Positions 27,544-35,850 of a stretch of DNA of 64,000 nucleotides are shown here, in pieces. The DNA is from Micromonospora endolithica (lineage in GTDB: Bacteria; Actinomycetota; Actinomycetes; Mycobacteriales; Micromonosporaceae), in contig NZ_RBAK01000001.1 of NCBI RefSeq assembly GCF_003626595.1, forward strand, positions 1,116,001 to 1,180,000. The letters run 5' to 3'. A program made the translations under genes and the position numbers. The stretch's first letter is position 1. Each line of letters opens with the position of its first letter. The notes below the pieces were generated by a model. That model saw only the letters and a program-made list of their open reading frames with translations. It did not search any database and was not told the origin of the DNA.

Positions 27544-28137
27544 ATGCGGATCAGGAGTGTGGTGACGGTCCTGGCGATCGCGCTCGCCGGGCTGGTCGCC
27601 GGAAGCGGCACCGCGGGAGCCGGCACGGCGACGACCGGACCGGCCACGAGAGCCGGCGCGGCGTCGGCGTACTGCGGGATCACCTGGGGCAGCGCCGAGC
27701 GATCCGCCGGTGCGCTGAGCAGCGCCCCGCTGATCGCCGTACGCACCGGACGGCACGACTGCTTCGACCGGGTGGTGTTCGAGTTCGCCGGTCCGGTCGA
27801 CGGTTGGTCGGTCGGCTACGGCGAGACCTGGACCGACGGCGAGGGGCTGGCCCTGTCGCCGTACACGGCCGGCGGTGCGCTGCTGCGGGTGTCGTTGCGG
27901 GCCCCGGCGTACGACGACGGGCACCTCGCGACCGTGCCGTACCGGGTCGGCGACCACGCGGTGAACGTGCTGCGGTACGACACGCTGCGCGACGTGGTGT
28001 TCGGCGGCAGCTTCGAGGGTTACACCACGTTCGCCGTCGGGGTGCGGGCCCGGTTGCCGTTCCGGGTGTTCGTCCTGGCCGGTCCGGGCACGCACAGTCG
28101 GATCGTCCTGGACGTGGCACACCGGTGGCAGGAGTGA
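27544..28137 (+). CDS. Secreted AMIN-like domain protein
   Basis: Protein of 197 aa with a 25-30 residue signal peptide (MRIRSVVTVLAIALAGLVAG). The mature part resembles the actinobacterial AMIN-like family: YCGITWGS near the start, DRVVFEFAGPVDGWSVGY in the middle and RIVLDVAHRW at the end. Two Cys (in YCGI and HDCFDR) could form a disulfide. Strong GAGGAGG ribosome site. The family is thought to bind cell-wall material, unproven. Its position 77 nt before a two-component operon with a GerMN lipoprotein suggests an envelope-sensing role. Confidence 0.75.
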   Translation: MRIRSVVTVLAIALAGLVAGSGTAGAGTATTGPATRAGAASAYCGITWGSAERSAGALSSAPLIAVRTGRHDCFDRVVFEFAGPVDGWSVGYGETWTDGEGLALSPYTAGGALLRVSLRAPAYDDGHLATVPYRVGDHAVNVLRYDTLRDVVFGGSFEGYTTFAVGVRARLPFRVFVLAGPGTHSRIVLDVAHRWQE

Positions 28138-28214
28138 CCGACGCACCGGGCGGTCCCGCCACACCGGCCGTTCCGGCAGGTCACGGCGGGGCCGCCCGGG
28201 GCTACGCTGACGGC

Positions 28215-28895
28215 ATGGACGGCCGCCTGCTGGTGGTCGAGGACGACGCCTCCATCCGGGAGGTCGCCGCCCTCGGATTGCGCCGGGCCGGGTTCCGGGT
28301 GGACACCGCCGTCGACGGGCGCGCCGGGCTGGCGGCGTGGCGGGCCCGGCCGGTCGACCTGGTCGTGCTCGACGTGATGCTGCCCGGCCTGGACGGCCTG
28401 GAGGTGTGCCGGGAGATCCGGCGCACCAGCCAGGTGCCGATCCTGATGCTCACCGCCCGCACCGACACCGTCGACGTGGTGGTGGGCCTGGAATGCGGCG
28501 CGGACGACTACCTGCGCAAGCCGTTCGACCTGCCGGAGCTGGTCGCCCGGGTCCGCTCGGTGTTACGCCGGGCCAGCGCGCCGGTGACCCGGACGACGAT
28601 CGAGGTGGCCGGCCTGACCATCGACCCGGCGGGCTTCGTGGCCCACCGGCACGGCCGGGAGCTGTCCCTGACCGCCACCGAGTTCCGGTTGCTGCTGGAG
28701 CTGGCCCGCCGGCCGGGCCAGGTGTTCACCCGGGAGCTGCTGCTGGAGCTGGTGTGGCAGCACGGCTTCCTCGGCGACTCCCGGCTGGTCGACGTGGCGG
28801 TGCAGCGGCTGCGCGCGAAGGTCGAGGACGACCCGGCACGTCCCCGGCTGATCCGGACCGTGCGGGGCGCCGGCTACAAGCTGTCGCCGGTCTGA
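28215..28895 (+). CDS. OmpR/PhoB-family response regulator
   Basis: DNA-binding response regulator of 226 aa. Receiver domain with acidic pair (VVEDDAS), phospho-acceptor Asp53 in VVLDVMLPG, Thr in MLTAR and Lys in YLRKPFDLPEL. C-terminal winged helix (LSLTATEFRLLLELARRPG, then VDVAVQRLRAKVEDDP and IRTVRGAGYKL). Followed 13 nt later by the histidine kinase. Order and neighbours resemble mtrA-mtrB-lpqB, but this is a separate paralogous set. Confidence 0.93.
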   Translation: MDGRLLVVEDDASIREVAALGLRRAGFRVDTAVDGRAGLAAWRARPVDLVVLDVMLPGLDGLEVCREIRRTSQVPILMLTARTDTVDVVVGLECGADDYLRKPFDLPELVARVRSVLRRASAPVTRTTIEVAGLTIDPAGFVAHRHGRELSLTATEFRLLLELARRPGQVFTRELLLELVWQHGFLGDSRLVDVAVQRLRAKVEDDPARPRLIRTVRGAGYKLSPV

Positions 28896-28908
28896 GCGGG
28901 GTGCCGGG

Positions 28909-30309
28909 GTGCGGGCGGCGGACGCGGTGGTGCCGGGCCGGCTGCGCCGCCGGCTGACCGTCGCGTTCCTCCTCGTCGCCGGCCTGTCCGCCGGGCTGCT
29001 CGCCGGCGGGTCGTACCTGCTGCTGCGGCAGGCCCGCTTCGACGGCTCGCTTGAGCGCGCCGCCGCCGACGCCCGCTACCAGCTCGTCCTGGCCGGGCAG
29101 TTCGTGCCGTTGACCGAGGGGCGGCGCACCGAGTTGCTGACCAGCTTCGAGGGCGGCGGCCGGCACGTGGTGCTGGTCGACGGCGAGGCGTACCCGTCGC
29201 ACCCCGGGTACGCCCCGCCGCTGGGCGCGCGGTTGCGGGCGACGGTGGCCGCCGGCCAGCTCGGCTACGAGCGGACCGCACCGCCGGTCCGGCCCCGACT
29301 GCTCACCGTCGGCGGGCGGGTCCCCGGGTCGAGCGCCGAGCTGTACGTGGTCACCGTCGAGGACGACCTCGCCGCCGGCCTGGACCAGTTGCGCACCGCG
29401 CTGCTGGCCGGCTGGGCGCTGGTGATGCTGCTCGCCGGCGGGGTGGGACACCTGCTGGCCCGGCGGACGCTGGAACCGGTCGGCCGGGCCGGCCGGGCCG
29501 CCCGGGCGCTCACCGAGGGGCTGCTCGACACCCGGTTGCCGGTACGGGGCCGGGACGAGTTCAGCGCGTGGGCGGCCTCGTTCAACGAGATGGCCGAGGC
29601 GCTGGAGTCGAAGATCGAGGCGCTGTCCCGGGCCCGGGAACGGGAGCGACGGTTCACCGCCGACGTCGCGCACGAGCTGCGTACGCCGGTCACCGCCCTG
29701 GTGGGCGCGGCGTCGCTGCTGCGTGACCACCTGGACCGGCTGCCGGCCGACGCCCGGCGCCCGGCCGAGCTGCTGGTCGCCGACGTCATCCGGCTGCGTC
29801 GGCTGGTGGAGGACCTGATGGAGATCTCCCGGCTGGATGCCGGCCGGGAGGTCCTCGCGGTCGGCCCGGTGCGGGTCACCGACCTGCTGCGCGGCCTGGT
29901 CCGGCAGCGCGGCTGGGCGGACCGGGTCACGGTGGCCGGGCCGCCGGTCACGTTGTCCACCGACGCGCGCCGGTTGGAACGGGTCCTCGCGAACCTGGTC
30001 GCCAACGCCGTCGAGCACGGCGGCGGCGACGTCCGGGCCACGGTCACGCCGGCCGGGACGGGCGTCGCCGTCGCGGTCACCGACGAGGGGCCGGGTATCC
30101 CCGCCGACCAGTTGACCCGGATCTTCGACCGCTTCCACAAGGTGGACCCGGCCCGTTCCGGCCGGGGCAGCGGGCTGGGCCTGGCCATCGCCCGGGAGAA
30201 CACCCGGCTGCTCGGTGGGTGGCTGCGGGTGCACAGCGAACTGGGCACCGGCACCCGGTTCACCCTGGAGCTGCCCGCCGCCGCGCCGGACCCGGGGGAC
30301 GCGCCGTGA
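28909..30309 (+). CDS. Sensor histidine kinase
   Basis: Membrane-bound kinase of 466 aa. TM segments at about 18-40 and 163-185 enclose a 120-residue extracytoplasmic sensor region. HAMP region (LARRTLEPVGRAGRAARALTEG) leads to the dimerisation helix with His255 in ADVAHELRTPVTALVG. The ATPase domain has an N box (LANLVANAVEHGGG), DEGPGIP and GRGSGLGLAIARE. Start is GTG with GGGGTG upstream. Translationally coupled to the lipoprotein downstream by a 4-nt GTGA overlap. Signal unknown; cell-wall or membrane state is a reasonable guess. Confidence 0.93.
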   Translation: MRAADAVVPGRLRRRLTVAFLLVAGLSAGLLAGGSYLLLRQARFDGSLERAAADARYQLVLAGQFVPLTEGRRTELLTSFEGGGRHVVLVDGEAYPSHPGYAPPLGARLRATVAAGQLGYERTAPPVRPRLLTVGGRVPGSSAELYVVTVEDDLAAGLDQLRTALLAGWALVMLLAGGVGHLLARRTLEPVGRAGRAARALTEGLLDTRLPVRGRDEFSAWAASFNEMAEALESKIEALSRARERERRFTADVAHELRTPVTALVGAASLLRDHLDRLPADARRPAELLVADVIRLRRLVEDLMEISRLDAGREVLAVGPVRVTDLLRGLVRQRGWADRVTVAGPPVTLSTDARRLERVLANLVANAVEHGGGDVRATVTPAGTGVAVAVTDEGPGIPADQLTRIFDRFHKVDPARSGRGSGLGLAIARENTRLLGGWLRVHSELGTGTRFTLELPAAAPDPGDAP

Positions 30310-31187
30310 ACCGCCGTACCGTCGCGGTGCTCGCGCTGCTCGCGCTGCTCGCGGGCTGTGCGCCGGACCGCGCCGGTTCGCTCGGTCCGGCGCCGACCGC
30401 CGCGCCGCCGACCGCCGCGAGCCCACCGGCCTCCTCGTCCGCGCCTCCGCCGGCCGCCACCGCGCCGTCGCGCACCGCTGCCCGCGCGACCCCGCCGGCA
30501 CCGCCCACCGCCGGGCCGTCGCCGTCCCGGCCGGGCCCGGTCACGATCGAGCTGTGGTACGTCCGCGACGGGCGGATCACCCCGACCCGACGTACCCGAC
30601 CGGCGACCGTGGCGACGTCGGCGCTGGCGCTGACCGAGCTGGCCCGTGGGCCGACGGCGGCCGAGGCGGCCGCCGGCCTGGCCACGTTCCTGCCGGCCGG
30701 CGTCGGCGTCACCCGGATCACCGACGGGGTGGCGGTGGTGGGCACGGTGCCGGTCGACGACGACCGGGCCCGCCGGCTCGCCGAGGCCCAGGTGGTGTGG
30801 ACGCTGACCCAGTTCGCCACGGTCCGGTCGGTGCGGTTCGGCGCCGGCCCGGCGGTCGGCCGCGCCGGGTACGCCGACCTGCTGCCGCCGATCGTGGTGA
30901 CCGCCCCGGCGATCGGCCAGCGGGTCGGCACGCCGGTCACGGTGACCGGCACCGCCGACGTGTTCGAGGCGACGGTCAGCGTGCGGGTGCTCGACGCCGC
31001 CGGTCGCGAGGTGGGCACCGCCTTCACCACCGCCACCTGCGGCACCGGCTGCCGGGGCGCGTTCCGGGTCGCGGTCGGATACCGGGTCGGCCGGGAGCAG
31101 CCCGGGACCGTCGAGGCGTACGAGGTGTCCCCCGCCGACGGATCCCGGACCAAGCTCGTCTCCGTCCCCGTGGTGCTGGGCGGGTGA
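30306..31187 (+). CDS. GerMN/Gmad2 domain lipoprotein
   Basis: Lipoprotein of 293 aa. Signal with lipobox LLAGC ending at Cys18, then a Pro/Ala/Ser-rich linker to about residue 75. A GerMN domain follows (VTIELWYVRDGRITP, ALTELARGPTAAEAAAG, GTVPVDDD). The C-terminal third is a Gmad2 immunoglobulin-like domain (VTAPAIGQRVGTPVTVTG to VEAYEVS). The pair of domains is known in spore-germination and actinobacterial envelope proteins. The GTG start overlaps the kinase TGA, so it is produced with the kinase and probably modulates its sensing, as LpqB does for MtrB. Confidence 0.88.
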   Translation: MNRRTVAVLALLALLAGCAPDRAGSLGPAPTAAPPTAASPPASSSAPPPAATAPSRTAARATPPAPPTAGPSPSRPGPVTIELWYVRDGRITPTRRTRPATVATSALALTELARGPTAAEAAAGLATFLPAGVGVTRITDGVAVVGTVPVDDDRARRLAEAQVVWTLTQFATVRSVRFGAGPAVGRAGYADLLPPIVVTAPAIGQRVGTPVTVTGTADVFEATVSVRVLDAAGREVGTAFTTATCGTGCRGAFRVAVGYRVGREQPGTVEAYEVSPADGSRTKLVSVPVVLGG

Positions 31188-31259
31188 GGCCGCCCCGCAC
31201 GACCCCGTCCCGCCGCACCCACCACGTCGGCGACCACCACCCGTCGGACAGGGTGTCGG

Positions 31260-32459
31260 TCAACCCTTCACGCAGACCACCTGCTTGAGGTGGGCGACCA
31301 CGTCGACCAGATCCTCCTGCTGCGCCATCACCTGGGTGATGTCCTTGTACGCGCCGGGGATCTCGTCGACCACCCCGGCGTCCTTGCGGCACTCCACCCC
31401 GGTGGTCTGCGCGGCCAGGTCAGCGGTGCTGTACGTCCGCTTCGCCTGCGCCCGGGACATCCGCCGCCCCGCGCCGTGCGACGCCGAGCAGTACGCGTCC
31501 GGGTTCCCCTTGCCCCGCACGATGTACGACCCGGTGCCCATCGAGCCGGGGATGATGCCCAGGTCACCGAGACCGGCCCGGATCGCCCCCTTGCGGGTGA
31601 CCAGCACCTGCACCCCGTCGTAGGTCTCCTCGGCCACGTAGTTGTGGTGGCAGCTGATCGGCTCGTCGTAGGCCACCTGCGGGAACGCCTCCCGCACCAC
31701 GCCGCACAGCAGGGCGAGCATGACCGCCCGGTTGCGCCGCGCGTACTCCTGCGCCCACCACAGGTCCCGGCGGTACGCCGCCATCTCCGGCGTGCCGGCG
31801 AGGAAGACCGCCAGGTCACGGTCGGGCAGGTCGGTGTTGTGCGGCAGCTGCCGCGCCACCGCCATGTGCCGCTCGGCCAGCTCCTTGCCGATGTTGCGGG
31901 AACCGGAGTGCAGCATCAGCCAGACCCGGCCGGCGTCCGGGCCGCCCTGCTCCAGGCAGACCTCGATGAAGTGGTTGCCGCCGCCGAGGGTGCCCATCTG
32001 GTGCTGGGCGCGGTGCTCCAGCTGGGCGACCCGGCGGTCCAGGGTGCCGAAGCGCCGCCAGAAGTCGTCCCAGCCGGCCTGCTCGAGTCCGCGTACCCGG
32101 CGCGGGTCGACCGGGTCGTCGCGCTTGGCGAAGCCGACCGGGATGGTCGCCTCGATCGCCGCGCGCAGGCCGGCCAGGTCGTCCGGCAGGTCGGCGGCGG
32201 TCAGCGAGGTACGCACCGCGGACATGCCGCAGCCGATGTCGACGCCCACCGCGGCCGGCGACACGGCCTGCCGCATCGCGATGACCGAGCCGACCGTGGC
32301 GCCCTTGCCGAAGTGCACGTCGGGCATGACGGCGACGCCCTCGACCCACGGCAGCGCGCCGATGTTGCGCAGCTGCCGCGCGGCCTGCGCCTCGATGGCG
32401 TACGGGTCGGTCCAGACCCGGACCGGCGCGCGGGTGCCCGCCAGTGGGGTGAAACCCAT
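31260..32459 (-). CDS. rtcB: RtcB family RNA ligase
   Basis: 3-prime-phosphate RNA ligase of 399 aa, joining broken RNA via a guanylylated His and Mn2+. Motifs: GVDIGCGMSAVRT with the metal Cys, GTLGGGNHFIEV, MLHSGSRNIGKE, PISCHHNYVAEE, GSMGTGSYIVRG and the guanylate-acceptor His in SASHGAGRRMSR. The ATG at 32459 has GAGGAG 7 nt upstream; a long in-frame extension into the opposite-strand gene is not family-like. No archease or RtcA adjoins. Probably repairs tRNA or rRNA cut by stress nucleases. Confidence 0.95.
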   Translation of the reverse strand: MGFTPLAGTRAPVRVWTDPYAIEAQAARQLRNIGALPWVEGVAVMPDVHFGKGATVGSVIAMRQAVSPAAVGVDIGCGMSAVRTSLTAADLPDDLAGLRAAIEATIPVGFAKRDDPVDPRRVRGLEQAGWDDFWRRFGTLDRRVAQLEHRAQHQMGTLGGGNHFIEVCLEQGGPDAGRVWLMLHSGSRNIGKELAERHMAVARQLPHNTDLPDRDLAVFLAGTPEMAAYRRDLWWAQEYARRNRAVMLALLCGVVREAFPQVAYDEPISCHHNYVAEETYDGVQVLVTRKGAIRAGLGDLGIIPGSMGTGSYIVRGKGNPDAYCSASHGAGRRMSRAQAKRTYSTADLAAQTTGVECRKDAGVVDEIPGAYKDITQVMAQQEDLVDVVAHLKQVVCVKG

Positions 32460-32813
32460 GGTCGTCTCCTCGTGTCGTCGGCGCGTCACCCGATTGTCGG
32501 GGCGCGACCGGAGATCATCGGCCCGTGCGGCGACAGCCGTGGCTACGGGCGGGTGGCGGAATCGGGGCGCGGGCGGGGTGACGCGGCACGGCGTCAGGCC
32601 GTCGCGTACCCCGGGCGCAAGAGCCGACCGCGTCGAGCGGCGCCCGGACAGGGGGCACCGGCGGGCACGGTCCGTGTGTCCGGCCTGCTGCTGCCTAGCG
32701 TCACGGCGTCCCTCCCCCGCGGCTCGTCGGTCGACGTGTGCCGACCACGCTAGGTCGGCCACCCGGTGACCGCAATGGATATTGGCGGCGGGCCCGGCGA
32801 TAGGGTCGTGGCC
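32460..32813. other. Divergent intergenic region between rtcB and lipid kinase gene
   Basis: No gene in 354 bases. An inverted pair CCTAGCG (32694-32700) and CGCTAGG (32748-32754), 47 bp apart, presents ACGCTAGG in both directions toward the two divergent genes, fitting back-to-back TAGG-type -10 elements; a TCGACG at 32731-32736 could serve as -35 for the rightward one. Promoter assignment is weak. Confidence 0.35.
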
Positions 32814-33743
32814 ATGCGGACCAAGCAGGAGCTGACCGAGGTCGTCCGACGGGACCGACGGGCCGCCCTGGTCATCAACGCCCGCTCCCGCCGGGGCCGC
32901 CACCTCTACGAACGCGCCCGCAAGCGGCTGGACGCGGCCGGTTTCGACCTGCTCGGGGAGTTCCCGGTGGACCGTCCCGGCCAGTTGGAGCGCACCCTCG
33001 CGACCGCGCTCGACCTGGGGCCGGACCTGCTCGTCGCGGGCGGCGGCGACGGCACGGTGAGCGCCGCGGCGCGGCTGCTCGCGCACACCGACGTCGCGCT
33101 GGGCCTGCTGCCGCTGGGCACCACGAACAACTTCGCGCGCACCGTCGGCGTCCCACTGGGCCTGGACGGCGCGGTGGCGGTGCTGACCGAGGGCAAGGTC
33201 ATCGACGTCGACCTGGGGCTCGCCGGGGACGTGCCCTTCACCAACCACGTCGGGGTGGGCCTGTCGGCGGACATCATGCTCCGGACCCCGCCCCGGTTGA
33301 AGCGGGTGACCGGGCGGCTCGCCTACCCGGCGACCGCGCTGGCGCTGCTGACCCGGCACCGTCCGCTGCGGGCCACCGTGCGCGCCGGTGGTGGTGTGCA
33401 CGAGTTCGTCACCCACCAGTTGTACGTGGCCAACGGCGGCTTCCACGCCGGCCGGCCGATCACCGCCGACGCGAACGCCGACGACCGCCTGCTGGTGGCG
33501 TACCCGGTGGGCGGGCCGACCCGGCGGGACCTGCTGCGGCACACGGCGCGCAACGTGGCGACCGGGCATCGGCGGACCCTCGGCGACGAGCCGTTCCTGG
33601 CCGTCGACGAGTTGTGGCTGGAGACCGACCGGCCGGCCGGGGTCGAGGTCGACGGCGAGCTGCACGGCCGTACGCCGGTGCACGTCGGGTTGGCCGCGAA
33701 CGCGCTTCGGGTGATGGCACCGGTGGACAGCCCGGACCGCTGA
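32814..33743 (+). CDS. Diacylglycerol kinase/sphingosine kinase family protein
   Basis: Lipid kinase-like protein of 309 aa (DAGK catalytic family). ALVINARSRRGR at the N-terminus, VAGGGDGTVSAAARLL as the nucleotide-binding glycine motif and LPLGTTNNFARTVGVPLG are all diagnostic. The C-terminal beta-sandwich contains VDLGLA, FTNHVGVGLSADIM and GVEVDGELHGRTPV. Substrate probably diacylglycerol or another membrane lipid. The ATG at 32814 is chosen by family alignment; ATG 32775 would add 13 residues. Confidence 0.9.
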   Translation: MRTKQELTEVVRRDRRAALVINARSRRGRHLYERARKRLDAAGFDLLGEFPVDRPGQLERTLATALDLGPDLLVAGGGDGTVSAAARLLAHTDVALGLLPLGTTNNFARTVGVPLGLDGAVAVLTEGKVIDVDLGLAGDVPFTNHVGVGLSADIMLRTPPRLKRVTGRLAYPATALALLTRHRPLRATVRAGGGVHEFVTHQLYVANGGFHAGRPITADANADDRLLVAYPVGGPTRRDLLRHTARNVATGHRRTLGDEPFLAVDELWLETDRPAGVEVDGELHGRTPVHVGLAANALRVMAPVDSPDR

Positions 33744-33779
33744 CCGGTCCGCCGGAGTCGCCGAGAGCGCTCCCATTCC

Positions 33780-33935
33780 TGCTCGGAGCGGATACCGGAA
33801 GAATGCTAAGACAAATAGACGGTCGACTATCTTTGATAGTCCACCGAAATTATCCGCGCGCAGTGGTGGCTAATGATTTCCGGGGGTAGTAGCAGACTCG
33901 ACCGATTGATAGATCCACAAAGGATGGAGTGCATC
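33780..33935 (+). promoter_or_regulatory. Low-GC promoter region with 7-bp hairpin
   Basis: This 155-bp stretch is clearly AT-richer than anything around it. GACTATC and GATAGTC (33825-33841) form a perfect stem with a TTT loop. The ribosome site AAGGATGGAG lies just before the ATG at 33936. A regulator may bind the hairpin region. No exact -10/-35 pair could be fixed. Confidence 0.5.
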
Positions 33936-34544
33936 ATGTCAAGGTCAGTCCGCAACCTGACCCGGGCCCTGATCGCCACCGGCGCCACCGCCGCGACCGT
34001 GGCGGTGGCCGCCCCGCCGGCCAGCGCGGCCACCTACACCGGCTACAACCAGGGACCCTGCGCACAGGCCGCCGGCACGGCGTACCGCAGTCAGCTCAAG
34101 ATTCCGGTCACCGAACTCAACGTGCCGCTGGTCAACTGGATCAACCAACCCGTCGGCTCGTTCAACGCGACCACCGCCTACATGACGATGAACGTCGAGT
34201 GGTGCACCAATGGCTCGCGGGTCACCTACGCGACCATCGCCCAGAGCAACGCCGACCGGACCACCGGCGGCGCGGCGTCCAACCTGGAGCGCAAGAGCTA
34301 CCAGAAGGCCGGCACCCCGCCCACCGCGGTCGGGGGTCCCTACACGCTGGTCACGTCGGCGTCGTGGGGCCGCAACGCCACCGCGAACATCAGCGCCAAC
34401 CCGTTCGGCATCGGCGGCCAGGCGAGTTTCGGCCTGGCCAACTTCACCTCGACGATGACCGTGAAGGTCTACCCGACCAACGGCACGGTGGAGTGCACCG
34501 GCACCTCCGGCGGCAACGCGGAGCCCTGCTCGCTGAACTACTGA
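33936..34544 (+). CDS. Small secreted protein with four cysteines
   Basis: Exported protein of 202 aa. Signal peptide MSRSVRNLTRALIATGATAA with ASA-AT cleavage near residue 34. The mature part is Thr/Asn/Ser/Gly-rich with four Cys (GPCAQ, EWCTNGS, VECTGTS, EPCSLNY) that could form two disulfides. No family recognised. Own promoter region of low GC and own terminator, so a monocistronic, probably conditionally expressed product. The preferred ATG has GGAG at proper spacing; an ATG 12 nt upstream is too close to it. Confidence 0.75.
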   Translation: MSRSVRNLTRALIATGATAATVAVAAPPASAATYTGYNQGPCAQAAGTAYRSQLKIPVTELNVPLVNWINQPVGSFNATTAYMTMNVEWCTNGSRVTYATIAQSNADRTTGGAASNLERKSYQKAGTPPTAVGGPYTLVTSASWGRNATANISANPFGIGGQASFGLANFTSTMTVKVYPTNGTVECTGTSGGNAEPCSLNY

Positions 34545-34556
34545 TCCGCCACCCGC

Positions 34557-34589
34557 GCGGCGCGCCCGGTTTCCGGCCGGGCGCGCCGC
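34557..34589 (+). terminator. Hairpin terminator after secreted protein gene
   Basis: Perfect 13-bp GC stem (GCGGCGCGCCCGG with its complement) and a 7-nt loop, starting 12 nt after the stop codon. It separates the secreted-protein gene from the radical SAM gene. Confidence 0.75.
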
Positions 34590-34636
34590 CCTCGGTGGGC
34601 AGGTGGGATCGCTGCGACAACGGGTATCCGGGGCGG

Positions 34637-35827
34637 ATGAGGCCGGACCCGGACGCGGTGGACGTCGACCAGCCGCTGGCCGTGGACGTACCACCGGCGC
34701 CGCACGACGCCAGCGGCGAACGCGTACCGACGCGGGACCTGGCGGCGCTCGCGCCGGCCGCGCGGCCGGCGCGGCGCTGGACCCCGCGGCGGGTGGTGGC
34801 CACCCCGGCGGCGCTGGAGCATCCGCACGGCCGGCGGATCGTCGCCCGCGTCGAGGCCCTCGGCATCGAGGTCGAGCGGCTGCGCGCCAACCGCCTGACC
34901 GGTGTACGCGGGCAGACCGACCGGGAGACGTACGCGCGGGCGAAGTCCACCCTGGCGATCGTGGTGAGCCCACCCGCGCGGCGCACGCTGCAACCGATCG
35001 CCCCGAGCGCGGACTGGCGGTTCGACCTGGCCGAGGGGTGCCCGGCGCACTGCCAGTACTGCTATCTCGCCGGGTCGCTGACCGGCCCACCGGTCACCCG
35101 GGTCTACGCCGACCTGGACGGGATCCTCGCCGGCCTGGCCGACTACGCCGGCCGGGGCACGGTGACCAGCCGAAGCGCCGCGCGGGTCGAGGAGGGCACC
35201 ACCTTCGAGGCGTCCTGCTACACCGACCCGCTGGCGCTTGAGCATCTGACCGGCAGCTGGCGGCGCGCGGTGGAGCACTTCGCCGCCTGGGACGCGCCGG
35301 TGCAACTGCGCTGGACCACCAAGTACGCCGACGTGGACACGTTCGTGGGGCTGCCGCACGCCGGGCGCACCCGGGTGCGGTTCAGCGTCAACGCCGCGCC
35401 GGTCAGCGAGCGGATGGAGGGTGGCACCGCCACCGTGCCGGACCGGCTCGCGGCGCTGCGCCGGCTGGCCCTGGACGGCTATCCGGTGGGGCTGACCGTC
35501 GCCCCGATCATCGCGGTGCCGGACTGGCGGCGCGAGTACGGCCTGCTCCTGGACCAGGTGGTGACGGCGGTCGCCGGGGTGCCGGAGCTGGACCTGACCG
35601 CCGAGCTGATCACCCACCGGTTCACTCCGGGCAGCAGGGAGGTGCTGCTCGGCTGGTATCCGCGTACCCGGCTGGAGATGGACGAGGCGACCCGCCGCCG
35701 CAAGTACGGCAAGTTCGGCGCGGTGAAGTACGTGTACCCGCGCGAGGTGATGACCGAGCTGCGCACCTGGTTCGAGCGGGAGCTCGTCGAGCGGGTGCCG
35801 GCCTGCCGGATCCTCTACTGGACCTGA
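34637..35827 (+). CDS. Spore photoproduct lyase family radical SAM protein
   Basis: Radical SAM enzyme of 396 aa in the SPL family, which repairs UV-made thymine dimers (5-thyminyl-5,6-dihydrothymine) in spores. The [4Fe-4S] site is CPAHCQYC (Cys135, 139, 142), the CxxxCxxC spacing of SPL enzymes. It is preceded by WRFDLAEG and followed by YLAGSLTGPP. A further Cys occurs in FEASCYTDPLALEHL, and the C-terminal YGKFGAVKYVYP is typical. The first 50 residues are polar and probably disordered. Start ATG at 34637 by family alignment; weak ribosome site. Fits a spore-forming actinomycete. Confidence 0.85.
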   Translation: MRPDPDAVDVDQPLAVDVPPAPHDASGERVPTRDLAALAPAARPARRWTPRRVVATPAALEHPHGRRIVARVEALGIEVERLRANRLTGVRGQTDRETYARAKSTLAIVVSPPARRTLQPIAPSADWRFDLAEGCPAHCQYCYLAGSLTGPPVTRVYADLDGILAGLADYAGRGTVTSRSAARVEEGTTFEASCYTDPLALEHLTGSWRRAVEHFAAWDAPVQLRWTTKYADVDTFVGLPHAGRTRVRFSVNAAPVSERMEGGTATVPDRLAALRRLALDGYPVGLTVAPIIAVPDWRREYGLLLDQVVTAVAGVPELDLTAELITHRFTPGSREVLLGWYPRTRLEMDEATRRRKYGKFGAVKYVYPREVMTELRTWFERELVERVPACRILYWT

Positions 35828-35850
35828 CCGGTGGCGTAGCATCGGCCGCC

